Source: Marinimicrobium alkaliphilum
GTDB lineage: Bacteria; Pseudomonadota; Gammaproteobacteria; Pseudomonadales; Cellvibrionaceae
Direction of reading: 5' to 3'
Assembly: GCF_003259155.1 (NCBI RefSeq)
Contig: NZ_QGMQ01000007.1
Location: forward strand, 186,001-250,000
DNA length: 64,000 nucleotides
Shown: in pieces, positions 29,060 to 37,838 of the stretch
Position numbering within the stretch: the stretch's first letter is position 1
Layout of the letters: every line of letters begins with the position of its first letter
Made by a program: the position numbers and the translations under genes
The notes under the pieces: generated by a model
Seen by the model: the letters and a program-made list of their open reading frames with translations, nothing else
The model's database searches: none
What the model was told of the DNA's origin: nothing

Positions 29060-31822
29060 ATGAAGGACAAAAGACCTTTTCATCTGTCCCTGACTCCGCT
29101 GGCTTTAGCGCTGGCTGCAGTATCCCCCCACGTCTACGGACAAGCGCCCGATGCGCCCGAGCTGGCGGTGGAGGAGGTGGTTGTCACCGGGATCCGTCAA
29201 AGTCTCAGCCGCGCCCAAGACCTGAAAGCAGAGTCCGAGGCGATTATCGATGCCGTGGTGGCGGAGGACATCGGTAAGTTGCCCGACCGTACCGCTGCCG
29301 AAAGTGTGGCCCGACTGGCAGGGGTTCAGGTAACCCGTGCCGGCGACGAAGTAACGGGTGTGCTGGTCAGAGGGCTCCCCGACGTCACCACAACCTACAA
29401 TGGGCGCGAAATCTTTACCGCTGAACTGCGTCGCGTACAACTCCAGGATTTTCCCGCCGCTGCCTTGGCCGGGATTGATGTTTACAAGTCAGGCACCGCC
29501 AATATTGTCGAGCCGGGCCTGGCCGGATTGGTCAATGTTCGCACCCGTCGCCCCTTTGACTTCGACGGCCAGAAGGTTGCCGGTGGCGTCCACGGCGCCT
29601 ACAACGACCAGAACGAAGAATTCAATCCAAGCGGCAACTTCCTGTATTCCAATCGGTGGGCAACCGGTGCCGGCGAGTTTGGCTTTCTGGGTAACGTGTC
29701 GCGGACGCAGTACAGCTTCTACAACGGCGTGCGCTTCGCCGGGACCCACTATGTCGAAGCACAGCCTCACTGGGATATTGAGCAAGAACAGTACAGTGAA
29801 GGCGGTTTTATCCTGCCCGACATTGTCGGTCTGCATAACGATGGCGGAAAGCGCTATCGGCCCTCCGGCAACATCGCCCTTCAGTGGCGCCCCAATGACG
29901 AGCTGGAGGTTTACTTTGACGGCATTTACCAGGGCTACAGGGGCGAATTGTTTACCGACCATATCAATGCCAACCTGACCGGATGGCATCATGAGCATGG
30001 CGACCCGGTGCTTACCGACATCGTCATGGTTGAGGGCACCGACGATACGCAAGTCAAAAGTGTCGTGAAGAACGGCGGCATTCCTCCTGAAGGTTTCCGC
30101 TCCACCCGAAATGACTATACCAACACCTACCATGCAGCTTTGGGCGTCAACTGGCAGCGAGGGCGTTGGGAGCTCAATACCGACCTTTCCTACACCAAAA
30201 GCCGCTATAACATGGATGAGTGGAGCCTGGATTTCGCCTTGAACCAGCCACCGGAAATCAATGCAGACTTCAATACCGGCGGTGGCGCCGCGTTTGGCAT
30301 TAGTGGCGTGGATATGCTGGAGCAGGACAACTACCGGTGGCGAGGTTACTGGGAAAGAAGCTTTATGACATCGGGTGAGGGTTTTGAGTGGCGATTCGAC
30401 ACCCGCTATCACACTGACTGGCCGATCCTGCAGCGACTGGATATGGGGTTCAGAATCACGGACCGGGATGCGACTCTCGAGGACGGCGGGCGCTATGCAT
30501 GGACCCTGGACCTGGCCACACCGCTGGCCGACCTGCCGGTTGACATCGTTTCGACCACCAACCCCTTCCGGGGCGATGCCCAGGCTTTTCGCTCCTACCT
30601 GGCGCCGTCCAGAGCCAGTGTGATTCGCAACCGTCAGGCGTTGCGTGATCTGTCACGAGCAGCATTGGATGAACTCGACTATGAATGGCAGGCGCGGGAC
30701 CGTGAACGCTGGGCTAACGACCCCGTTGCGGTCGATCCGAACACAGCATTTTTGGCGGAAGAGCAGTCCTATGCCGCTTATCTGCAGGGGCGCTACTTCT
30801 TCGAGCTGGGAGGCGTGGATTTCGATGGTCTACTCGGCGTTCGGGTGGTTCAGACCGAGGGCACCTATGCCGGCGTCTCGGCGGTGACCTTTGAGGGGGA
30901 GACGCGCTACGAGCCGAGAGAGCGAGAGGCCAGTTATGTTGACGTCTTGCCGAATTTCAGCTTGCGCGCCAAGTTGACCGATAAAGTTCAGGTCAGAGCC
31001 GGTTTTACGCAAACCCGAACACGCCCCGAGTTTGCGGCCCTCAATCCGGCCATGCGGATTGATCAGGTCGTAAGTACCGGCCCGGAAAACCCGAACGCAC
31101 CTGAGTCGGAAATTGATGCTTTTGGCTCGGCGGGGAACCCGGATCTCGAACCGCTCACCTCGGACAACTACGACCTGAGTATCGAGTATTATTTCTCAGA
31201 CTCCGGGTACGTGAGTCTGGCCGCTTTCTATCGGGATCTGTTCGGCTTCACCAATCATTACACCCGCCGCATCGAGGATCCTGAGTATGGCACTGTCCAA
31301 CTCAGTCGGCCCGAGAATGCCGGGGAGGGGTCGATCACCGGGTATGAACTCAATGTACAGACCTTTTTGGACTTTTTGCCGGGAGCCTGGAGCAACATCG
31401 GGGTCATGGCGAATACCACCTACATGGACGGCAAAAACCGGGAGCCTGATGGTGAGGGCAACTTTGGTGAGTACGTTGAACTGATAGGCCTGTCTGAGTG
31501 GACGTACAACGCGGCGGTCTTCTATGAAGACGGTGCCTTTACCACGCGCCTGTCCTATAACTACCGTTCACCCTGGATCAACTGGTACGGGCAGACAATG
31601 GAGGGCGGCGGATTTACGGGGAACAAAACCCGCTCCCGCGACCGGCTGGCCCTGCACTTCGGCTACCAGGTCAACAAACATATCAATGTCTATGCTGACG
31701 TTGGCAACCTTCTGGCGGAGCCGTTCCGCAACTATGTGCAGATTGACGAAACCCGGCACTATGAGCAGGATGTCCGCGATGAAGGCCGCTACTTTGGGGT
31801 GGGCATGAGGTTCGATTTCTAG
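29060..31822 (+). CDS. TonB-dependent receptor for arabino-oligosaccharide-type substrate
   Basis: Outer-membrane gated channel, 920 residues from ATG 29060 (GGAG at 29050-29053). Signal peptide to about residue 29 (SPHVYGQA), a TonB box region (EEVVVTGIRQSL), a plug with AEDIGKLPDRTAAESVARL, as in the TIGR01782 class of sugar receptors from xanthomonads and caulobacters, then the 22-strand barrel, ending in the required terminal Phe (MRFDF). The substrate is inferred from the shared operator and the neighbouring GH43/GH127 genes. An in-frame ORF extends upstream to 28898 but has no Shine-Dalgarno or signal peptide. Confidence 0.92.
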   Translation: MKDKRPFHLSLTPLALALAAVSPHVYGQAPDAPELAVEEVVVTGIRQSLSRAQDLKAESEAIIDAVVAEDIGKLPDRTAAESVARLAGVQVTRAGDEVTGVLVRGLPDVTTTYNGREIFTAELRRVQLQDFPAAALAGIDVYKSGTANIVEPGLAGLVNVRTRRPFDFDGQKVAGGVHGAYNDQNEEFNPSGNFLYSNRWATGAGEFGFLGNVSRTQYSFYNGVRFAGTHYVEAQPHWDIEQEQYSEGGFILPDIVGLHNDGGKRYRPSGNIALQWRPNDELEVYFDGIYQGYRGELFTDHINANLTGWHHEHGDPVLTDIVMVEGTDDTQVKSVVKNGGIPPEGFRSTRNDYTNTYHAALGVNWQRGRWELNTDLSYTKSRYNMDEWSLDFALNQPPEINADFNTGGGAAFGISGVDMLEQDNYRWRGYWERSFMTSGEGFEWRFDTRYHTDWPILQRLDMGFRITDRDATLEDGGRYAWTLDLATPLADLPVDIVSTTNPFRGDAQAFRSYLAPSRASVIRNRQALRDLSRAALDELDYEWQARDRERWANDPVAVDPNTAFLAEEQSYAAYLQGRYFFELGGVDFDGLLGVRVVQTEGTYAGVSAVTFEGETRYEPREREASYVDVLPNFSLRAKLTDKVQVRAGFTQTRTRPEFAALNPAMRIDQVVSTGPENPNAPESEIDAFGSAGNPDLEPLTSDNYDLSIEYYFSDSGYVSLAAFYRDLFGFTNHYTRRIEDPEYGTVQLSRPENAGEGSITGYELNVQTFLDFLPGAWSNIGVMANTTYMDGKNREPDGEGNFGEYVELIGLSEWTYNAAVFYEDGAFTTRLSYNYRSPWINWYGQTMEGGGFTGNKTRSRDRLALHFGYQVNKHINVYADVGNLLAEPFRNYVQIDETRHYEQDVRDEGRYFGVGMRFDF

Positions 31823-31836
31823 CCCTTAGGGTATCG

Positions 31837-31940
31837 CGTCGGGTTACGCCCTGTGGGCTAACCCGACCTACATGAGAAGAGGAGCCATTGTTTGAGTAGG
31901 TCGGATTAGGCCGCAGGCCGTAATCCGACACTGAGGCACC
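31837..31940. repeat. REP-like palindrome pair, cluster 4
   Basis: Left unit (31837-31872) is a variant with GGGTTA/TAACCC in place of GGATTA/TAATCC, the change being made on both arms so the stem is kept. The right unit (31896-31930) is the standard inverted form ending in ACTGAGGCACC. It lies between the convergent TonB receptor and lipoprotein genes. Confidence 0.9.
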
Positions 31941-31961
31941 AAAACTGAACGTACGTATCAC

Positions 31962-33365
31962 TCAGTCGAGACGCTGCACCGCGAGGTCGAAACTCCCCTC
32001 CATAGTCACCGTACCCGTCGCCTCGGCGGTCGAGCCCCCGCTGTTGTCGGGCATTGCGACCAACTGAAACGAGCCGCTAACGCGATTGTCGGTCAAGGTG
32101 TCGATCGTGATAGAACCGCCGCCGCCCTCGATGTAGGTGCTCCATATTGCCGCCTGTCCGTCAATGGATTTGGCGTAGGAGGCATAATTGAAAGAGAATG
32201 TCCCGTCGCCGAACCCACTACCGAACGGAGTGAGTTCGTAGGTGCCGGGTCCTGTGATGCCGGATAGTGATAGTGAAATAAGCTGTACCTCTGTTGAGGA
32301 CGTCATGTCCTGACGCAGAAGAGATAGGTGGTTGTTTTGCTCGTGGTAATGCGCCGTTGACACCGTCATCGCATTCGCAAGCGGCGGTTCACCATTGATC
32401 AGCACATTGATACCTTCATCGTCACCCAGTCCACCACCATTGCTGCCGCCATCCCCGGGAATAACGCCGAAATAGACGCACATGTAGGCAGTATGAACGC
32501 TGCTGGTATACAGCGCCTCCAACTCCGCTATGGTGTAGAAATTACCGTTGATATAGACACCACCCTCCACGTATTCTATCGTGGTCGAGTTGCCCGCCTG
32601 ATCACTTAGGCGCATACGGCCGCTGACCGGCTGCTGATTGATAACTTCCATATACAGCGGTTCCAATGTCTCAACCGTGAATTGGCCGTCGATCTCCCGG
32701 TGGCCGCTGTAGTTGATGGTGCCGTTGCTTTCATAAGTCATGCCGCCACCCTCCATCTCGAGGGTGGTTACCGTGGTGAACTGGGTCCTGTAGTTTTCCG
32801 CAAGATCGTTACACCGGTAATCATAATCAACGCTCAGATCGGCTTCGTAGTGGTGGCGCAGGTTGCCGGAAAATGAGCCGACTTGGGTGCCGTGCATCAC
32901 TTGAGAGAAATAGTTGTCGCCGCGGGTGAAACGCGATTCAAACTGATCCATGGTGTAGCGGTACGTGCTGTCATAGCCCGTCCGGGGGGCTTGTCGAACT
33001 TGTGTGTAATGTCCATGTGTTCGATTGGTTAGCGCGCCGTAGTCGTACACACACTGGTTGTACTCCGCCGACATATCCGTGTCGTTGGGGTCAATTTCAC
33101 TGAGCTCGTAGCTGAAAAATGCCGTTCCCCCTCCTGTGCAGTCCACCTGCTGGTCAGGCACCACCATCAATGACATCGCCTGAGGATCGCCCTCGTTCTC
33201 CGGTGCCGGTGGAGCATAGGCCCCAAAATCCAGAGTTGTTGCTACCAGGTGATAAGAGATTTCGTCGAGAGTTGGCTGGCCGCCACCCGATGAGCTGCCA
33301 CCACAGGCGGCAAGAAACGCGATACAGAAAAACGTGAGTGCAGCGAGTGAGCGATACCCATACAT
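31962..33365 (-). CDS. Hypothetical lipoprotein with beta-rich repeats
   Basis: 467 residues. ATG at 33365 with AAGGAG nearby gives a lipoprotein signal (lipobox FLAACGG, Cys about 21) and a Ser/Gly linker. The body is rich in Thr, Tyr, Gly and Ser with many short beta stretches, for example the C-terminal part ending VTMEGSFDLAVQRLD. Few Cys. I do not recognise the family. It ends 22 bases from REP cluster 4. Confidence 0.8.
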   Translation of the reverse strand: MYGYRSLAALTFFCIAFLAACGGSSSGGGQPTLDEISYHLVATTLDFGAYAPPAPENEGDPQAMSLMVVPDQQVDCTGGGTAFFSYELSEIDPNDTDMSAEYNQCVYDYGALTNRTHGHYTQVRQAPRTGYDSTYRYTMDQFESRFTRGDNYFSQVMHGTQVGSFSGNLRHHYEADLSVDYDYRCNDLAENYRTQFTTVTTLEMEGGGMTYESNGTINYSGHREIDGQFTVETLEPLYMEVINQQPVSGRMRLSDQAGNSTTIEYVEGGVYINGNFYTIAELEALYTSSVHTAYMCVYFGVIPGDGGSNGGGLGDDEGINVLINGEPPLANAMTVSTAHYHEQNNHLSLLRQDMTSSTEVQLISLSLSGITGPGTYELTPFGSGFGDGTFSFNYASYAKSIDGQAAIWSTYIEGGGGSITIDTLTDNRVSGSFQLVAMPDNSGGSTAEATGTVTMEGSFDLAVQRLD

Positions 33366-33540
33366 GACTTTCTCCTTGGTGACTGAGTGCGGCCGAATAC
33401 CTGCTGGCGGGACAATGCGTAAAGCAAGACCTATTCCCGGCACTGCGGAAGCGGTTGTTTTATAAAGGGAAAGCGTGCCAGGCAGAAATGCTTTTGTTGG
33501 AGGGTGTTAAGGATTCTGACAGATTGTGGCGCGCAATCCG

Positions 33541-34479
33541 TTACAGGGCCCTGAGCAGCCGCTGAATATGTTCCTTCAGTGCGTCTTTCAGGGCATCGGG
33601 TGACTGAATGGTGAACTCGAACGGCAGCTGTGTCAGCCACCACGCGAACCAACAATAACTGTCGGTGCTGGTGGTCAGCAGGGTGCCGTTATCCTGGCGA
33701 TCGAGCATCGCCTCCATATCGCTCATACACGCCGTCACTTTTCCAATGTCTGTGTGCAGGAGTACGCTGACCGGGTAACGGCGCCGGGCGCAGCTCAAAC
33801 TGTCTTGCAAATGGCGGGCAGCATTAAAATTGGCGGGTCGCTCAAACACCCTGTCCAAAAGGGTGATACCGGATAGCCGGTCGAGCCGAAAGGAACGCAA
33901 GGCCTGGCGCAGGTGACAGTAGCCACTCACATACCAGTAGCCCGCGCGAAACACCAGACCGTAGGGGTTGAGCTGACGTTGCATGCGATCGCCCTGAGGT
34001 GATTGATAGGTCATGCTGACGTTCTGACGGGCCTGAGTCGCTTGTGTCAGGTCGAGCAATTGCCGATGGTTCGACGCCTGGTTGGGGCGAATCAATTGTG
34101 TCGTGGTGCCGATGGCCTGAACCTGCGCTTTAAGGTGCGTCGGCATCACACGCTCAAGTTTGGCCTGTACGCTCGCCAGGGCGACGTCATCTTCAAGGAG
34201 GTCATGTTCACGCATGGCGAGCAGCGCCAGGGTAATGACCTGCGCTTCTGCCTCAGTAAACATCAGTGGGGGCAGCTTGAACCCGGGGACCAGCATATAG
34301 CCCCCGTAACGGCCTTGCTCGGTGGTCACGGGAATGCCCAACTCTTCGAGTACCGATATGTAGCGACGCACGGTGCGTCGATCCACGTCGAGTTGTTCGG
34401 CGATTTCGGCGCCAGAGAGTCGGCCTCGAGCCTGGAGCAGCTCCAGCAGTGCCAGCACGCGGGTAGTGGGACCTGACAT
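33541..34479 (-). CDS. YafY-type HTH/WYL-domain transcriptional regulator
   Basis: 312 residues. N-terminal HTH_11 (RVLALLELLQARGRLSGAEIAEQ region, then DRRTVRRYISVLEELGIPV) and a WYL domain with GLVFRAGYWYVSGYCHLR and SFRLDRLSGI. ATG 34479 is chosen because it starts directly at the HTH; the longer frame upstream is not family-like. It is divergent from the glutathione S-transferase gene with a 160-base gap, so it probably controls that gene. Confidence 0.9.
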   Translation of the reverse strand: MSGPTTRVLALLELLQARGRLSGAEIAEQLDVDRRTVRRYISVLEELGIPVTTEQGRYGGYMLVPGFKLPPLMFTEAEAQVITLALLAMREHDLLEDDVALASVQAKLERVMPTHLKAQVQAIGTTTQLIRPNQASNHRQLLDLTQATQARQNVSMTYQSPQGDRMQRQLNPYGLVFRAGYWYVSGYCHLRQALRSFRLDRLSGITLLDRVFERPANFNAARHLQDSLSCARRRYPVSVLLHTDIGKVTACMSDMEAMLDRQDNGTLLTTSTDSYCWFAWWLTQLPFEFTIQSPDALKDALKEHIQRLLRAL

Positions 34480-34640
34480 GGGTGTTCTTTTCTCCCTATT
34501 CGACACCAGGCAATGATGAACCATAACTAGGACGGGTTCCAGCCTATTTAGGGCGTAAAGTCGGTGGCGTGGCGTTGGAGTGGCTGGAGCGCGCGCCCGG
34601 AATTCAATCTGTGAATGATGATAATCAAGGAGCAAAGACG

Positions 34641-35270
34641 ATGAATACCATGACCCTGTACACCAATCCGCAATCCCGTGGCCGCGTAGTTCGCTGGATG
34701 CTGGAAGAGGTGGGCCAGCCCTATTCGGTGGAAGTAATGGAATTTGGCGGCAGCATCAAGTCACCGGAATACCTCAAGCTCAACCCGATGGGTAAAGTAC
34801 CCACCCTGACCCATAAGGGCGCTGTGATTACGGAAACCGTGGCGATCTGCACCTATCTGGCGGAACAGTTCCCGGACAGCGGCCTGGCCCCCGCGCTCGA
34901 TAGCCCGGCGCGTGCAAGTTATTACCGTTGGCTGTTTTTTGCGGCGGGGCCGTTTGAAATGGCAACCAGTGCCAAGGCCTATAAATGGCCGATTGATGAC
35001 GAGTGTGCTGTCGCTATTGGCTGCGGTCACATCGAGGACGCGATCAATACGCTCGAGAAAACACTGACGGCGCAGCCCTACCTGTGTGGCGACAGTTTCA
35101 CCACGGCCGACCTGGTCATGTCGAGCTACCTGGGCTGGGAAATGATGATGAAAAACATCGACCCGCGCCCGGCGTTTACCGCCTACGTTGAGCGCTGCGA
35201 AGGGCGCGAGGCGGCCAGACGGGCCAATCGCCTGGATGATGCGCTGATGGAGGAAAGCGCCGTCAGTTAA
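34641..35270 (+). CDS. Glutathione S-transferase family protein
   Basis: 209 residues, cytoplasmic. Thioredoxin-like N-domain (MTLYTNPQSRGRVVRWMLEE; VPTL and ETVAICTYLAE motifs that bind the gamma-Glu of glutathione) and an all-helical C-domain with FTTADLVMSSYL. ATG 34641 has AAGGAG (34627-34632) eight bases before it. Upstream in-frame starts lack a Shine-Dalgarno. The substrate is unknown; detoxification under control of the divergent WYL regulator is likely. Confidence 0.92.
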   Translation: MNTMTLYTNPQSRGRVVRWMLEEVGQPYSVEVMEFGGSIKSPEYLKLNPMGKVPTLTHKGAVITETVAICTYLAEQFPDSGLAPALDSPARASYYRWLFFAAGPFEMATSAKAYKWPIDDECAVAIGCGHIEDAINTLEKTLTAQPYLCGDSFTTADLVMSSYLGWEMMMKNIDPRPAFTAYVERCEGREAARRANRLDDALMEESAVS

Positions 35271-35334
35271 TTGTTCAGTCCTAAAGGGGCGCGGTTCTCA
35301 TTCGATTTTTTGTCCAATGCGATCCGCGTCCTGA

Positions 35335-36015
35335 CTATTCCTCAGGCATCTCTTCAACCATCTGCAGCAGGGCTTCCATAAACAACTGCGTTGTGTATTC
35401 CCTGTAAGCTGCGCGCAGTTCGTGCATGTATTCGGATTCGCCAGGAATATCGAGCCGTGGAAGAATTTGCCGGACGGCTTGGTCGCCGTCGGTGGGCACG
35501 GTTTCCTCAGTGACAAAGCTGGTGCGGAATTTGATGTACTTGTCTTTTTCGATAAAGAGATAGGTGTTGGAATGGATCTCCAATCCGCCCTGTAAGACCA
35601 TTTCGAACGACGCTTTCAGACCCTCGTAGTGAGCACCGTCGTGAACGACACTAAAAGGCTCGGTGGACGCGTCGGTGCGCGATTGATAGTGCCCCAGGTC
35701 AATGGCGTGGTCGATTTCGTCCAGCGTTTCCTGCATTTCGCCTTCGAGCATCTGCTCTTGATTATCCCACTGAAAGTGAGGGATGGGGTAGACGTACAAG
35801 GAAATTTGATCCGTAGGGAAATAGCGATTTTTGTAGGTCAAGAGCGTGCCGAGCAGTGGCTCTTCGAAGGTGGTTCTCTCCGTGAGAGCGAAATCTTCGG
35901 TATTTTCCGGGGCCCCCAAGGCCACATCGTAATCAATATCCGGAAGTCGCTGTTGCGTGGTGGTGCACGCGCAGAGGGTCAAGCAGGTTATCGCTATTAT
36001 GGCTATTCTGTGCAC
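35335..36015 (-). CDS. Hypothetical lipoprotein
   Basis: 226 residues with a clear lipobox (LTLCAC, Cys about 16). The mature part is acidic, with no recognised domain; FIEKDKYIKFRTSFV and a C-terminal helix (YTTQLFMEALLQMVEEMPEE) are visible. It follows the DUF938 gene by 25 bases on the same strand and may be the last gene of the run that starts at 39079. Confidence 0.8.
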   Translation of the reverse strand: MHRIAIIAITCLTLCACTTTQQRLPDIDYDVALGAPENTEDFALTERTTFEEPLLGTLLTYKNRYFPTDQISLYVYPIPHFQWDNQEQMLEGEMQETLDEIDHAIDLGHYQSRTDASTEPFSVVHDGAHYEGLKASFEMVLQGGLEIHSNTYLFIEKDKYIKFRTSFVTEETVPTDGDQAVRQILPRLDIPGESEYMHELRAAYREYTTQLFMEALLQMVEEMPEE

Positions 36016-36040
36016 AAGGGTGCTCCTTGCCGAGGTGGTT

Positions 36041-36646
36041 TTAGCCAGTATAGACCGGTTTTCGAAATATCAGTAAGCGATTGTTGGCGGGCAGCGCGTT
36101 GTCTTCGTCCAATCGCAGCTTGTGCCTTTGGGCCTCCGCACATACCGCTTCGAAGTCACGGATGCCGCTCTCCGGGTCGCGCGCGCGCAGCATTGCGTCA
36201 AACTCGCGGTTGCTGTCGCTGGTGTGGCGACCCTGATAATTGAAGGGTCCATAGAGCGCGAGGATCCCGTTCTCGGGCAGGCCGTTGCCGGCGAGGGCCA
36301 ATAGTCGCTGCACCAGAGGCCAGCTCACAATGTGCGCTGTGTTGGCCGAGTAGACGCCATCAAACGGGCCGGGCCAAGCGCTGGTGCGCAGGTCGAGGGT
36401 AACCGGGCGGTGCAGATTGGGAGCGGGATAGGCATCGATCCAGGCGTTGATGCCGCTGTGGTTTTCGGGCAGGTCGCTGGTGTGCCATTCCAGGTGTGGC
36501 AGCGCCCGTGCGAAGTGCGCGGCGTGCTGGCCGGTACCGGCGCCGATTTCCAGCACACGACGGCGATCGCTAAAGGCCCGATGCAACACGTCGAGAATCG
36601 GGTGCTTGTTGTTCTCACAGGCTTGGGAGTAGGGCAATTGCGGCAT
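36041..36646 (-). CDS. DUF938 family SAM-dependent methyltransferase-like protein
   Basis: 201 residues. The SAM-binding glycine motif VLEIGAGTGQHAAHFA, then the family marks SANTAHIVSW and LYGPFNYQGRHTSDSN, place it in DUF938. The reaction is unknown. ATG 36646 overlaps the stop of the amidotransferase gene (TGATG), showing coupling. Upstream in-frame codons belong to the out-of-frame shadow of that gene. Confidence 0.92.
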   Translation of the reverse strand: MPQLPYSQACENNKHPILDVLHRAFSDRRRVLEIGAGTGQHAAHFARALPHLEWHTSDLPENHSGINAWIDAYPAPNLHRPVTLDLRTSAWPGPFDGVYSANTAHIVSWPLVQRLLALAGNGLPENGILALYGPFNYQGRHTSDSNREFDAMLRARDPESGIRDFEAVCAEAQRHKLRLDEDNALPANNRLLIFRKPVYTG

Positions 36647-37335
36647 CAGCAGTCTCGGACCAGGTAATTCAGCACCTGCACCATCAGCCGGTTGAGCCCG
36701 GCGTAGTCGCCGGCGTCGGCGCTCAGCAGCTCTGCTTCTGACTGGATATAGCGCTCGGCCACCAGTTCGTGGCGGCTGTGGTCGATAATGTCGGCGGCAC
36801 TCTCGGGCGTGGTTTCCAGGTGAAACTGCAAGCCGATGGCGCGCTCTCCAATCTGGAACGCCTGGTTTGTGCACCCGGCGCTACGGGCCAGGTGCACGGC
36901 ATGGGTGGGCAGCTCAAAGGTTTCACCGTGCCAGTGAAAGGCCATAAAGGTCGGGGGAAAGACAAAGGCATCGGCGCAGTGTTCAATCGCCTCCACCGGA
37001 AACCAGCCGATCTCCTTTTCCGGCCCGGGGTAGACGCGGGCGCCCTGACTGGCCGCCATCAACTGCGCGCCCAGGCAGATGCCGATGACCGGTAGTCCGG
37101 CCGCGATGGCTTCGCCGATAAAGCGCTTTTCTGGTGCCAGCCAGGGGAGGGTGTCTTCGTCATTGATGCTCATGGGGCCGCCCATGATGACCAGCAGATC
37201 AATCTCGGCTACGGCGGGAAAGGCGGTGGACTCAAACAGGCGGGTGGTGGTGACCTCGGCCTGGCGGGCTTTCAGCCAGTGGCCAATACTGCCCGGGCCT
37301 TCAAACGGGACGTGCTGCAGAATATGTGCGCGCAT
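36646..37335 (-). CDS. Class I glutamine amidotransferase-like protein
   Basis: 229 residues. GATase1 fold with catalytic Cys in IGICLGAQLMA and the His-Glu pair in LQFHLETTPE; FHWHGETFELP is typical of stand-alone GMP-synthase-like amidotransferases. ATG 37335 has AAAGGAGG a few bases before it. No synthase partner lies next to it, so it may act on a gamma-glutamyl compound or be a stand-alone amidase. It is coupled to the DUF938 gene. Confidence 0.9.
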   Translation of the reverse strand: MRAHILQHVPFEGPGSIGHWLKARQAEVTTTRLFESTAFPAVAEIDLLVIMGGPMSINDEDTLPWLAPEKRFIGEAIAAGLPVIGICLGAQLMAASQGARVYPGPEKEIGWFPVEAIEHCADAFVFPPTFMAFHWHGETFELPTHAVHLARSAGCTNQAFQIGERAIGLQFHLETTPESAADIIDHSRHELVAERYIQSEAELLSADAGDYAGLNRLMVQVLNYLVRDC

Positions 37336-37349
37336 GGCGCGGCCTCCTT

Positions 37350-37838
37350 TTAGAACTGATCGGCATGCTCCTCGACCCAAGCCGTCAAGGCGCTTTCCCG
37401 CACCATGCCGCTGACGCCAACCCGGCTGCCATCGGCGGCGTAAAAGTAATTGCGGGGCAACTCCCCGAACCACTCCGGATCTACAGTGTAGCGAAGTCGC
37501 TCGATGTTGGCATCCGCAAAGAGCCAGGCGTCGGCCCCGGACAGGCCTTTATCCGCCAGTATCTCGGCCACCTCGGCGCGGTGGCGGAACTCATCGGTGG
37601 CGATCAGCGCGATACGCAGCGCCGGATAGGCGGCTTTTAAACGGCCGAGGACGGCCAATTCCCGCCGACAGGGTGGGCAGGACACTTCCCACATCACCAG
37701 GAGAAAGGGCTTGCCTGCATGTGTCTCTTCAATCTGTTTCAGTGTATCGGCGGTAAAGGGCTGGGGCTCGGTCGCCCACGCGGGCATGGCCGAGATCATG
37801 AGCGCCAGTACCCAAAAACCGCGTCTGAGTGAAATCAT
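37350..37838 (-). CDS. Periplasmic TlpA-like thioredoxin-fold protein
   Basis: 162 residues, with signal peptide (cleavage near AWATE) and a thioredoxin fold with active site SCPPCRREL. The CPPC centre suggests a thiol reductase or isomerase. The start overlaps the end of the beta-propeller lipoprotein gene by four bases, so the two are made together. The propeller protein has CECC and CPHH motifs that could be its client (inference). Confidence 0.87.
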   Translation of the reverse strand: MISLRRGFWVLALMISAMPAWATEPQPFTADTLKQIEETHAGKPFLLVMWEVSCPPCRRELAVLGRLKAAYPALRIALIATDEFRHRAEVAEILADKGLSGADAWLFADANIERLRYTVDPEWFGELPRNYFYAADGSRVGVSGMVRESALTAWVEEHADQF

